From Mrakia gelida (taxonomy: Eukaryota; Basidiomycota; Tremellomycetes; Cystofilobasidiales; Mrakiaceae): DNA of 64,000 nt. The DNA lies in the NCBI GenBank assembly GCA_024345305.1, contig BRON01000012.1, positions 1,054,001 to 1,118,000 of the forward strand, in the 5' to 3' direction. Both the position numbers and the translations under genes were made by a program. This document shows positions 52,743 to 63,251 of the stretch, in pieces. How positions within the stretch are numbered: the stretch's first letter is position 1; every line of letters begins with the position of its first letter. A model generated the notes under the pieces. That model was not told the DNA's origin, ran no database searches, and saw only the letters and a list, made by a program, of their open reading frames with translations.

Positions 52743-55633
52743 CTACTCCTGTTCGTCGTCCGCCTCGTCCTCGTCGTGGTAAGAATAGGAAGGTCTCGGT
52801 TGGTAGATCCCTTTGCCTCCGAGGTCGTCCCAGATCTGTTGGATGTCCGAGGAGGGGAAGTCGAGGCCTGGGAGCATGGAGTTTTGGAGGGACTGTGGAG
52901 GCGAAGGAGGAGGGGGGGGGGGGGGGGGGGGGGGGGCGCAGGGTAAGCGATCAGTGGAGGGTTTTGGATGGGGTGGAGGGATGTGAAGAGTGGGAAGAGG
53001 AGGGGAGGGGAAGGAAGGGAAGAGCGAAAGACGACGAGACTCACGCGACGAGCAACAGCCTTGAGGTACGACTCGATTCTCGTTTCCAGAGCAGCGAAGC
53101 GAGCGTCGATGGCTGGGAGCTGCACAAAAAAAAAAAAAAAACGCAAACGATTCAGTCAGCGAACTCTCCCTCCCAAACCCCCAACTCGAAAAAGACGCTC
53201 GACGCGACTCACCCTATCCATCGCACTCCCCGGGATCTTCCCCTTCTTCCTCTCCGGCATCAACGGACTAACCACCCCCTCGTACACCCTAGGGGGCAAC
53301 TCCGTCCCTAGATGCTCGAAACTCTTCATCATCCTCTCCATCTTGGCCTCCCCATCCTCCTCGTCGTCCTCCTCCCCTCCAGACGAGTCCACGTCCGACT
53401 CCCCTGTTGCGGTTCCCTTCTTGGCCTTTTCCTTCGAGGACGACGAAGTTTTGGCCCCTCGACCGAGCTTGGAGGAGGGACCAGGACCGTCTATGGAGGA
53501 GACGGAGCCAGTAAGGATCTTCCTCCCCACTCCCGAGGACGACGAAGGACCGAAGTTGTTGGACGACGACGCGGACGAGGATTTCCTTCGAGTCCCTCCT
53601 TCAGTTCCACTCTCCTCCCCAGCTGTAACTCCACCCATATCCCTTCCCTTCCCCTTCTTGGACTTCCCGCTCCTGCTCGACGACTTGGGAAGGTTAACCT
53701 CCACAGCCGGAGGCGGTCTTCCCTCAAGGACATGAACCATCCTCTGCGGTTCGTCCCTCTTCTTCTCCAATCTCCTCCTGATGGACTTCCTGATCCTCGG
53801 TTTGGACGGCACCCATTCGAGAGAGGTTTCGACGACTGGGTTGAGTCCGAGGGAGGGAGCGCCCGAGGAGGAAGCAGCCGAGGAAGAAGGGGATTTGGGA
53901 TGTCCGTGGTAGCCGTTCCCGTTGGTTGTGCTGGAGGAGTAGGCTGAGGTGGAGGAGGAGGCGGCGCTGGAGTGCGGTCGGGAGGAGGAGCGGAGTTGGT
54001 TGAAGGAGGGGGTGAAGGAGTTGGAGGTGTGAGAAGTGGAGGGGATGTTGTTGGGAACGGAGGAGGAAGGGAAGGGTTGAGGTCGTTGCGCGTAGAGCGA
54101 GGAGCTGGTCGAGGAGGGCGAAGGGTTTCGGCTGTTGGTGTGAGGGATGGGTTGAGCTGGCGAGTTGGATTGGGATCGAGGGAGGAAGAAGGCGTTCTGA
54201 GCTGGGGTGGGTTGAGCGAAGGAGAAGGAAGCTGGATGGGGGTTGGAGTTGGTTCGTCGAAGAGGTCCGTCGAGAGGTCCTCCTCCTGCTCCTGAAGTCG
54301 CAGAGAGGTTGCTCGTCGACGAGGGACTGGGAGGGGAGTTGCTCGAGTCTGGACTGGTGATGCTGAAGGATTTTCTTCGTTTGGCTTGAGGGGGAACCGA
54401 CGACGACGAGGACGAGGGAGGGAACTCTGCTGCTGACTGACCTCCTCCGAGCGAACCGAACGCGGTGGGCAGGTCCTGTTTCGACGACGACCTTCCTACG
54501 GATCCTGCTCTGACCGACCTCGGTTTCCTAGGTTTCGATGCTCCTGCTCCTAGTCCTCCTGGATACGCAGATCCTGACGAAGCATCCTCCGAAGGTCTCT
54601 TCCTCGAGGCGAAGTAAGGTCCCATCCTCATGCTCGACCCGTCGGTGCTGGCTGCTGAGGAGATGTAGCCTTCCGAGTCCGACGTCGCTCCTCCTCCGAA
54701 CGTAGGATCGAAGTCGTAAGGATTGATTCCTCCCGTATCCATATCCATCGTCGACTGGAGGGTGCCGAGGTCCAAAAAGGACGAGTCGTCGTTCGCGAAG
54801 GGAGAGAGACCTGACGAGGAGAGTTGCTGACCACCACTACTTCCGTCGAGGAGGTTCCTGAAGAGGTCTGAAGCGTCGAAGTTGTTGAGGGAGTAGGGAG
54901 ATCCTGAGAGGTCTGATGAGTCCATGCTGAAGGGACCTCCTGCTCCTTGATTCGTTGGCGAGACGGAGGAGGACGAAGAGGGGAGGAAGGACGAGTTCGG
55001 CAGCTCGTTCGTCGGCGTGTAGTCGAGGATGGATGAGGGACCTCCTTCCATTCCTTCGACGGGTGTGATGGGAGTAGGAGCGAGGATGTTGACGAGGGTA
55101 GGGTTGTTGTCGTGTTCGTTTGAAGGGAGTTGGAAGGAGGAAGGGAAAGCGGCGTAGTGGTGGTGGTGATTGAACGAGGATGCCGAGTGGTGAGCTCCTC
55201 CTCCCCCTCCTCCTGAACTGCCTCCTCCTTGATTCCTCGACGGCGATGAACCACCTGTAGATGCACACGAGGACCAAAAGAGAAGGGAAAGCGGTGGAGG
55301 AAGAAAGAGGTGTCAGGGGTGGAAGGCGGATTAAACCGAAGGGGGGAATGAAAGGAGGAGGAGGGAGGGAGAGGAGGAGAGGAGGGAGGGAAGGGTGGAT
55401 TGCTCACGCGAAGGTCCTTGATTTTGAACGAGAATCATACCGACCGAGAAGCGACTAGTCGTGGTTGAAGAGTGAGAGGGAGCGTCTGCTAAGGTAAGGA
55501 CGAGGAAGAGTTAGTCAGCTTATCTCGTCGAATGGAGAGGTGTTGCTTCCCAGTCTGGACCGACGTTTCCCACGAAGGCCGTCCTACTCATCTCCTCCTC
55601 CACTCTTGTTTCTTCTCGTCTCTTCATCTGCAT
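52743..55633 (-). CDS. Uncharacterised Ser-rich, largely disordered protein (possible nuclear regulator)
   Basis: The main exon encodes over 600 residues of Ser/Pro/Gly-rich sequence. It has acidic-hydrophobic motifs near the N-terminus (SLNNFDASDLFRNLLDG, SFLDLGTLQSTMDMD) that look like activation segments. Basic patches follow: SRKRPSEDASS, KPRKPRSVRAGSVGRSSSK and KPRIRKSIRRRLEKKRDEPQ. A conserved-looking block MKSFEHLGTELPPRVYEGVV precedes small exons encoding a coil (LPAIDARFAALETRIESYLK) and an acidic end (YHDEDEADDEQE). At the 5' end an exon SSTTTSRFSVGMILVQNQGP is open in frame behind a good intron (branch CTGAC, acceptor TTAG at 55489), so I extend to an ATG at 55633; the conservative start is 55438. 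No named domain is recognised; a transcription role is only inferred from composition. Confidence 0.65.
52912..52936. repeat. 25-G homopolymer (C tract of a minus-strand intron)
   Basis: An uninterrupted run of 25 G on the plus strand. On the coding strand it is a C25 tract inside the last intron of the disordered-protein gene, just before the CCACAG acceptor, so it serves as the polypyrimidine tract. Length is likely unstable or affected by sequencing error. Confidence 0.8.
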
Positions 55634-57645
55634 ATCCGCTCAAGTCGGAGAGAGCGCTTCGTCTGCGCCCCTCTCCTCTTCGTACGAGCGCTCCAACCGT
55701 GCCTGGCTGAGGAGACGGTCCGACTTCCTGCATGAGCCTGCTCTCCTCCCCTCGACTCCTGGGGAGGAAGAAGGAGGAAGTCCAAACACGAGGCAGACTG
55801 CCTCCCCTCCTCCTGCACTCCCTCAGCTGACTTCACCACCACGAGAGAGAAGATATTCCCTCTCTCCTCCCCCTCAGCATGGAAGAGCTGGCTGCCACGT
55901 CCCAAGATAGAGGGATAAAGAAGGAACGAAGAGTCGGAGAAAGCTCGCCCTTCAAGCTCACCTGTTTGACCGTCCTTCCTTCGAGAGATCTGAAGAGCTG
56001 AAGGAGTCCTAAGGAAGATCCTTGGACGAGAGATGGAGGATGAAGAGCCTGACGAGGGACCTGAACTTGAGCGGTGACCGTCCGAAAGAGGGTGAGGGAG
56101 TGGGAGGGAAGAAGGGGAGGAGAACGGGGAGGGAGGTGGAGTAAGAGTCGAGCTTTTGTGGCAAGGACGATCTCGAGAGTCGAGCTTCGCTGAGGTGGAA
56201 GGGGAGTGGGAGTCTTGGGAAGCTTGGGAAGCTTGTACAAGAAAAGGAGAAAGACTGTGAAAGAGTCTCCTTTTGCTACTACTGATAGATGTGGGAGGGT
56301 GGTCGTTGAAGAAAAGAAGGGAGAGGAGAGGAGCTCAGGCAAGTCAGTCGAGATTGTCAAACACTTCAGAACACCCACGCGGAGGGATGATTCGAACGAA
56401 TCCAATCCGATCTCGTCTCCCCCCCCCCCCTCCTCCCTCCTCTATTCTTGGGCTGCGTCTCGTCTGGCAAAACCTGCTCAGATAGACCGGCGCTTGGAGG
56501 ATTGTTCAGCCTCGTATAGAGATCTTCCAGCTCGAGAAGGAGAAAAAAGATCGCTCGAACTCGAAGCTATGTAGCGAAGGTCGCCACGCGAGACACGTTG
56601 ACGCGTCCTGATGATCTCCTCGCCCTGATCCTCACCTCGTTCCCTTTCCACCGCTCTGAACTCGTTCGATTTCTTCGGAAGTGGTACCGAACCATCCGAA
56701 CACGGATCTTGTCCTCTCCGCTCTCTCGTTATAAGCCTGTCTCGAAACGGGTCGACGAACGGTCGAGCGGTCGTCTCTCGACGCGTCGCTCCATTTTTGA
56801 TCTTGCTCAGCTTCGAAAGCCCTTCCGATCTTCGCGGACGCTTTCCGTGGGCACGTTTTCTCTTCCCCGAGAAAGCATGAACAGCTCAGGCATTCCCCGA
56901 ACAAAGGGAGGCGAGGGAAGCAAAGCAGCGCGAGGTGAGGCGAGACATGCCGTCTTCCCCTGCCCGCTCGATTGACGGAGGGAAGAAGGGACGAAGGCTG
57001 CACACTTGTTTCAAGCCGATCCGACCGACCGAGAGTGCGTACGAACTGTTGGGTGCGTTTAGAAGCGGTCGAAGGGGACGCAGAAGAGGGAGAGGACAGG
57101 AGAGGGAGATGGGGACGCGAGCCCGGCCGTCGCTCGCTTGTTTTCGAGAGACGAGTGAAGAGGGTGCCTCGGAGCCGTGGATCAGAGTGAGTGCGTCGTA
57201 AGCTGACTTTTCAGATCGTCTTCGGAAGCGAGAACGAGAGAGGAGAGGGACCGGAACCGCCGTTTGGTTTTCGATTTCGCGGGACGCGAGCGTCAGCTTT
57301 TGCATGAACCAAACGAGAATGAGAACGGACGCGAGTTGTTGTGGCTGGAAGATGGAGAGAACAGAGGGCGGGGTGGGAGAGGTCACTGCAGGAGGAAGGG
57401 AACAGAGACGACCTGAGATGACTCGTTCGGCGGGAGGCGACGCCCTGGATCGAGCTCGAGCACCACAACGATTAGATTGAGTTAGGTAGGTGGATTCAAG
57501 AACGAGAACATAGTAAGAAGGCTTTAAAGGATGGTAGAATAAGAGAGCGAAGTGAACCAAGAAGAGAGAACATATTGAAAGAGAGTGGTGAGGCGAAACG
57601 AGGGAGAGGAAAGAGAAGGGAAACGACGCGACGTGGAGGAGATGA
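55634..57645. other. 2-kb region without a confident gene
   Basis: It lies between the start of the disordered-protein gene and the stop of the leucine-rich-repeat gene. The plus strand has an open segment at 56598-56975 beginning near PDDLLALILTSFPFHRSEL, faintly F-box-like. A possible short intron lies near 57187-57214 (GTGAGT, AGCTGAC, TTTTCAG). The minus strand has frames at 55624-55905 and 55833-56405 with a plausible donor (CAG/GTGAGC) at about 55960. Neither strand gives a convincing spliced protein. It also holds 12 C at 56419-56430. Confidence 0.35.
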
Positions 57646-60465
57646 TCAGGTGTCGAGCGAGGCTCGTTCTCGAAGCCAGACGAGGAGAGCAGCGGTGCCT
57701 GCGTGGTTAGAAGATTGGGAACACGATCAGTACGAGACGCGGATGGAAAGAAAAGAAAGGAAGAGAGGGAAGAGGGTGTCGACGAACCTCCTTTCTCCCA
57801 AACTCGAGCAGCAGGTTGCCTGAAGCAGTTTCGATCGACGATGAAGCTTCGAAGAGGCAGGTAGCCCAGTACTGGTTCGAGCTGAGCGTTCCCCAAACCA
57901 ACACGAAAACGAAAGCGAGTCAGCGAGGGTGCCGTCTCAAAAGAGAAAAGAGACGCGACGAGACGAAAGCAAACGATCACTCACCTTATCCAACGCGTTA
58001 TCCGTCAGATCGATCTCCTCGCACCTCCAACCCTTCACCACCTCCCCAGCCTCCTCAGCGTCCTTCAACTTCCTCGCAAGAGCGTCCAACCCACCCGTCG
58101 TCTTGACTCCCGCTTCCCTAACAATCAGCCTCTTCAGCCCTCTCTTCCCTGCCCCACCACTCCCGAGCAGCAGCTTCGCGACGAGCTCCTCGTTCGTCAA
58201 GAGCAGCTCTCCCTCCCTCGTCTCGGACAGATCCAAGTTCTCCAGCGACGGGAAGAGGGTAGGGAGGAGGGGGAAGAGGTCCTTGAGCGTGCAGGAGGGA
58301 CAGGAGGTGAGGTTGAGGGTGAGGAGGGAGGGGAAGACGAGGTCGGAGGAGAGCGTTTCGGGGGAGAGGGATTTGAGGTTCCGTCCTGAGAGGGTGAGGG
58401 TGAGGAGGGTTGAGGCGAAGGGTTGGGCGTGGAGGTCGGCGAGGGAGAAGAGACCGGTTGGGAAGAGTGGGGAAGGGGTTTTGGAGGTGAGAGCGAGGGT
58501 GAAGGATCGGTTGGAGGAGTTGTAAGGAGTGGTGTAGGGTCCTGGTCCGTCGGTGGGTTCCGTCGACGTTGGAGAGGAGGACGAGGAGGAGGCAGCAGCC
58601 TGCTCTGCTTGAGCTTGCTTCGCTCGAGCGAACCGTTTCTCGGCTTCCGTTGGAGGAGCATCCCATTCCGATCCGAAGCCTGATGAGCTCGAGGAAGCAG
58701 CACCGAAGTTGAGAGGAGCGGGAGGTTTGGCGGCTCCCGTGCGTCGTCCGTTGGTTGGTCGAGGTGCTGCTGGAGCGAAGAAGTCTGCCTCCTCCTCCTC
58801 CGGTGGTGTTGGAGCGACGATAGCGGCGGGAGCGGACCTCTTGCCGGGTTTGGGGATGAGGTGGGGGTCGATGAGGATCGATAATTTGGCGGACATCTCG
58901 TCCCCCTTCTCGGTAGCGAGGAACGCGACCTCCTTCGTCCACCCTCCTCCTTCCAACCCGCTCTGCTCCAACCACTGATTCCCCTTCAGATCCACCACCT
59001 CCAGAGCCTTCATCTCCTCCCTCCCCTTCACTGCCAAAGTCCTGATCCCACACCCAGGTACGCTGAACCTCTTTAACCTCGGGAGCGCGACGAACGCGTC
59101 GAGAGGGAGTTCTCCGTTCGATCTCGAGGGGAGGAGGGGGTTCTCTCCGAGCTGGAGAACCGAAAGACGAGGGGGCCAGTCTTCTTCATTCGACGGCAAG
59201 CCGGCGTAGGTGATCTTGTTTCCTTCGAGGTGGAGGATCTGGAGGGAGGGGAGAGGTCGGTCGAGAGGTTCGCCTGGTGGTGGAGGGGAAGCGAAGGCTG
59301 AGGGAGGAGAGGAAGGGAAGATAGGTGAAGGTGCAGGCATGGCGAAGGAGAGCTTGGTGAGGGAGTTGTGGTCGAGATGAAGTTCGATAAGAGAAGGGAG
59401 GAGGGTGAGAGGTGGAGGGAAGGAGGTGAGGGAGTTGTGGCTGAGAGAAGAGAGAGGACGGATGAGCTGGAGGTTCCAGGTTCAAAATGTATACGGATAC
59501 GATCGACACTCACGAAAGGTTGAGGGAGGTAAGAAGGGTGAGGTTGAAGAAGCTCGAAGGAACTGCTGTGAGCTTGTTGTGACGGAACTGAGAGAGGGAC
59601 GACGAGAGAAGAGAAGAAAGGAAGACGAAGGTGAGCTCGGGTCAAAGATGGAAGCTCGAAGAGCATCTTCTTCGCTCTTCTACCCTAACAGATAACGCCG
59701 AATCCTCTGCTGTGTACTCACATCTATGACCTTCAACCCTCCGAACAATCCCAGCTCCAAATCCAACTCTTGCAACTCGTGCGAAACGACCTTCAACGTC
59801 TCCAAGTCCGTCCCGAAACCCAACCATCCTCCCGCCTCTTCCTCGACGTCCTCTCGCGTGCTCTTCCCACCAAAGACATCCCCTTGATCCTGGAGACTGA
59901 GGGCCGAGTCGAGCTTGGCTGCGAGCTTGTCTGGTGTACTGAGGGAGAAGTTGGGAGCTGTCACTTGAGGTGGACGAGCGGGTTTCCGACTCAACTCCTT
60001 CGCTGGGATGGAGAGGAGGATCGTGTAGAGCGAAGGAGGGAGGAACTTGAGAGGGGGTGTGAGGGTCGTAGGGACGATGAGACGGCCTGCAGATGGAGCA
60101 TAAAAGGTAAACAACAAAAAGAACAACCAAGGAGTCAGCGAAAAGAAGTGAGCTCGACCCCTCCTCCCTTCCCTCTCACCTGTCTCATGAGCCTTGACGA
60201 TCATCCCTTTGATCTCCTCCTTCCTAGCCAGAGGTGTCCCTTGGTTCGAGGAAGGCTGAGGAGTAGCTTGAGCTGCTCTGAGCGCTTTGATCTGATCCTT
60301 GATGGACACTCGAACGGGAGTTCCAAACGGGGAAGAAGAGGAGGTCGGTCGAGGAGTATTATTGACAGAGGAGGTGTTGGATGAAGTTGAGGCTGAAGAG
60401 CCAGTACGGGAGGGAGTGGAGCGGGAAGGAGTGGGAGTGATACGGGAGCGGGAAGGGGTGGACAT
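57646..60465 (-). CDS. Leucine-rich-repeat protein
   Basis: The start MSTPSRSRITPTPSRSTPSR is a basic Ser/Thr-rich leader, then PVRVSIKDQIKALRAAQ and an N-terminal helical region (LIVPTTLTPPLKFLPPSLYT, ILLSIPAKELS). Leucine-rich repeats follow: LKVID, FRHNKLTAVPSSFFNLTLL, LNLSHNSLTSFPPPLTLLPS, IELHLDHNSLTKL and LQILHLEGNKITYAG. Two more blocks are LSVLQLGENPLL and LEVVDLKGNQWLE. After an Ala/Pro/Ser insertion a second LRR block appears (LLTLTLSGRNLKSLSPE, LTLNLTSC, LENLDLSETREGELLLTNEE, CEEIDLTDNALDK). Late exons give LEPVLGYLPLRSFIVDRNCF and end LVWLRERASLDT. The repeat arrangement resembles LRRC40-like cytosolic proteins. No transmembrane segment, kinase or F-box is visible. It is probably a protein-interaction scaffold; the specific role is unknown. 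Confidence 0.85.
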
Positions 60466-61283
60466 CCTCGCAGAGGAGAGGGAGCGGAAGGAAGGGGAGG
60501 AAAGGCCAAGGGAAGGAGAGAAGGAGAGGTCGAGATGGTTGGGGAGGGAGAAGCGAAGAAGATTCAGATCCTGAGAGAACGCGATTGCTTTTCGGCAGAC
60601 TTTTCTTCTCGATGGGTTTCGCAGATTTTGTGTTGAAAGAGTCGAACGAAAAGTCGCTGCGGGCCTGAGAAGTGCGAAAATCTGCTCGGTAATTCGAGAG
60701 AGCAGCGGACGTCGAGACCAGCGATCCTCCTTTCGCTCGCCTTGTTTGTCCTTTCTCGTCAACAACAACGACCTCAGTCGCGTCCGAAAGGTACAGAGTC
60801 ACCATCACATCAAGATAACCTGAAAGTCGCTTGTTCGAGCATCCTCCCGTTCCTCCAGATGTCGCGAGATCGACTTCGCGAGCTTTTCTCCTCCTCTCCC
60901 TCTGCGTCCCCTTCGACCTCTTCTTCATCGCAAGACGACGCCCACCAGCAGCATCACAAAGAGGTCTAAAGAACTCGACACATACGAGGATCCTCGCGCA
61001 AACACGGAAGGCTGAGAGTCGAAGGAAAGGAAGCCAAGTCGACCTCGCGTCGCGTCTTGAGTCGAGACCACTTCTTTTCGAGAGGTTGACGCGTTTCGAT
61101 GTGTTCGAACGTGCTTTGAGGATGAGACGACGACTTGACAAATATTGAACTTGGCATTTTGAAGGCACTACGAGGACGGAGGTTGGTACATAAATTTGAG
61201 AGACGGGGAGGGCACCTTTGAACTTGATTTGTTGTCTGCTGCTGCTGCTAATCCGAAGGGAGAACCGACGAAGCGAGGGTTGT
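60466..61283. other. Intergenic: LRR promoter and Tra2-like 3' flank
   Basis: These 818 bp lie between two minus-strand genes. A small plus-strand ORF at 60859-60969 (MSRDRLRELFSSSPSAS...) reads like protein but has no spliced continuation I can support. Other frames are compositional. Confidence 0.4.
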
Positions 61284-62948
61284 TCACCACCTGATGGCAG
61301 GTCCAGCCGAGTCGGTGGGTGCGTCGTCGTAGTCTCTGGGAGGGAGAGGCTCTCGTCGCGAGGAGGAGGTCGACGCAGGGTGAGGGGATCGAGAGTCGGG
61401 AGATCGTGCTCGTCGAGGAGGAGGGCTGATTCGAAGGAGGAGGAGAGCGACGGTGAGCTGGTCAGTACAGAGAAAACGAGAGGGTTGATGAGAAGGAAGG
61501 GAATCGAGCTCACGAAGGCGACCACTTGGACTCTCGTCGAGGAGGAGGAGATCGATCTCGTCCTCCACCTCGGTAGCTGCTGTAGTTGTCTCGCTCCCTG
61601 GTTCGTCCGTAGTCGCTAGTAGCACCAAAGCGAACATCTCGTTAGCATCTCCCTCAGCAGGGTAGGATCGAGTAGAGCAGACGAGAACTCACTCCCTCTC
61701 CGACCTGCCAGATCGACCGTAGGAATCCCTCGAGTCTCGGTAATCTCGCGAGTCTCGCGAATCCCTGTAGTCTCTGTCGTCCCTTCGACCGTAGTCAGAC
61801 CTTCGGTCGTCGTACCTAGGTCGTCGATCGTCGTTTCGGTCTCGGTCGTATCGATCGTAGGGTCGTCCTCCTCCTCCTCGACCGGTGTCCTCGTCTGAAG
61901 GAAGGGAAGGAAGGGAAGGGAAGAGGTGAGCTCGAGAAGCCGCGTCTCTTTCCTTTGAAGAGTCAGGGAGTAGCTAAACGTACACTCTCGTCGCTTGGTA
62001 CCCACTAAGTTTGAGACGAAGAGAAGTGAAATGGTCAGTAAGAGTTCTAGCGAGCTCGAACGCAAGAAGAGAGAGAGGGAAGGAAGGCGAGCTCACTGTA
62101 CTCTCCGGGAGTGGACTGATGAGGCTTGGTGGTGATGGAGAAGTCGACTCGAACCTTTCGGCCCTGGAGGTCCTTTCCAGAGATGTTGTCGACGCAAGCT
62201 TGAGCATCCTCGACGCTCGCCATGGTCACGAAACCGAAGCCTCGAGATCGGTCGGACTGGAGGCCGCGTTGAAAGAAGATCCAAGTCAGCTCGCTCCTTC
62301 CCTTCCCTTCATCGTTCTCCTTCTCCTCCCCTCCATCCGCTTAGTACTAGATGGGAACTAGACTCACTCGTTGATCGTAGACGATGGTGACCTTGGCGAC
62401 CTTTCCGAACTTGCTGAACTCGTCCTCGAGATCGATCTCCCTCGTTCGAACGGAGAGTCCAAAGACTCCCAAGACCTCGCTTCGAGGAGGGTTCTGGAAC
62501 GAGCAAGAGAGAATAGGGAAGGGAAGTGATGAGCTGAGAAGTTGGCGGGGAAGTAGATACGTTCAAAGTACTAACCTCAGGAGCGTTCGAAGGTCGTCGA
62601 ACGGGAAGAGGACTCCTCTCGCTACAAGGAAGGAAGGAGGTCGAAGGAAGGAGAGCGATGAGCTTCAGCGGATCTTACGAGCGAAAGTAGAAGATGATAC
62701 TCACGCTGTTCTCCTAGGCTCGGAGCTTCGAGACCTATCGTCCTTTACGGAAGACTGACGAGCGTCGTCGTAGGGAGCCTCGACGGTGATGTCGGTGGAA
62801 GGGAGCTCAGATCCAGAAGGAGGAGCAGGCTCGTCGTAAGCATCTCGAGGGCGGTCGGAAGGCTCGTACTGGAGAAGAGCGGTGAAGGAAGAGAGGTGAG
62901 CTTGAGAGTATTGAGGGTGGAGTTGAGGAGATAGATGAAGCGCACCAT
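61284..62948 (-). CDS. Tra2-like RNA-binding splicing factor (RRM plus RS/RD-rich C-terminus)
   Basis: A single RRM closely follows the transformer-2 pattern: VLGVFGLSVRTREIDLEDEF (RNP2 region), SKFGKVAKVTIVYDQRSDRS, RGFGFVTM (RNP1), then VRVDFSITTKPHQSTPGEYM, where DFSIT(K)xPHxPTPG is the Tra2 signature linker. The C-terminal part is rich in RD, YRDSRDSRD and RSPPPRRESKWSPS dipeptides, ending SAGPAIRW. The N-terminus begins with a lone ATG exon joined to YEPSDRPRDAYDEPAPP. Six or seven exons. Likely role: exonic-enhancer-dependent splice-site selection, pertinent in a genome with microexons. It is divergent from RPL18 with 303 bp between starts. Confidence 0.88.
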
Positions 62949-63251
62949 GTTGATTTCTTCGAGGAAAGGGAGGAGAGGGTGAGGGGAGAAAGGGAAGAGC
63001 GCGGCGGAGGCGAGTGTGAGGGCGGAGGTTGCTAAGGGCGTCACACCCTCCTTTTTCTCCCATCTCAGATTTTTTTGCAGCATGTATACATTGACTCAGA
63101 TTCCTTAAAACTCCTCCAGGAAAGACGAGGAGAAAAAATCTGGTATGGGGAGCTGGACTGCTGCCCTAGATTCCGCGCGCAGAATTGTCTGCTTTTCGAG
63201 AGCGCAAGAGGACCACCTCCTTCTTCCCTCGTACCTTCACCGAACTTCGCC
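62949..63251. promoter_or_regulatory. Divergent promoter, Tra2-like / RPL18
   Basis: These 303 bp between divergent starts contain a T-rich stretch and GGGAAAAAGGAGGGTG-like sequence on one strand. They must serve both a ribosomal-protein gene and a splicing-factor gene. Confidence 0.5.

Noticed and set aside
56375..56410. TTCGAA-containing segment resembling a tRNA B box
   Set aside because: No A box at a suitable distance and no cloverleaf stems; similar B-box-like words near 52230 fail in the same way.
56886..57980. 364-codon minus-strand frame
   Set aside because: Its right part overlaps the real last exons and introns of the LRR gene (which ends at 57646 in another frame); the rest reads through intron and 3' flank and has no domain.
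60859..60969. Small plus-strand ORF beginning MSRDRLRELFSSS
   Set aside because: Only 36 residues, no supported downstream exon and no family match; not called a gene.
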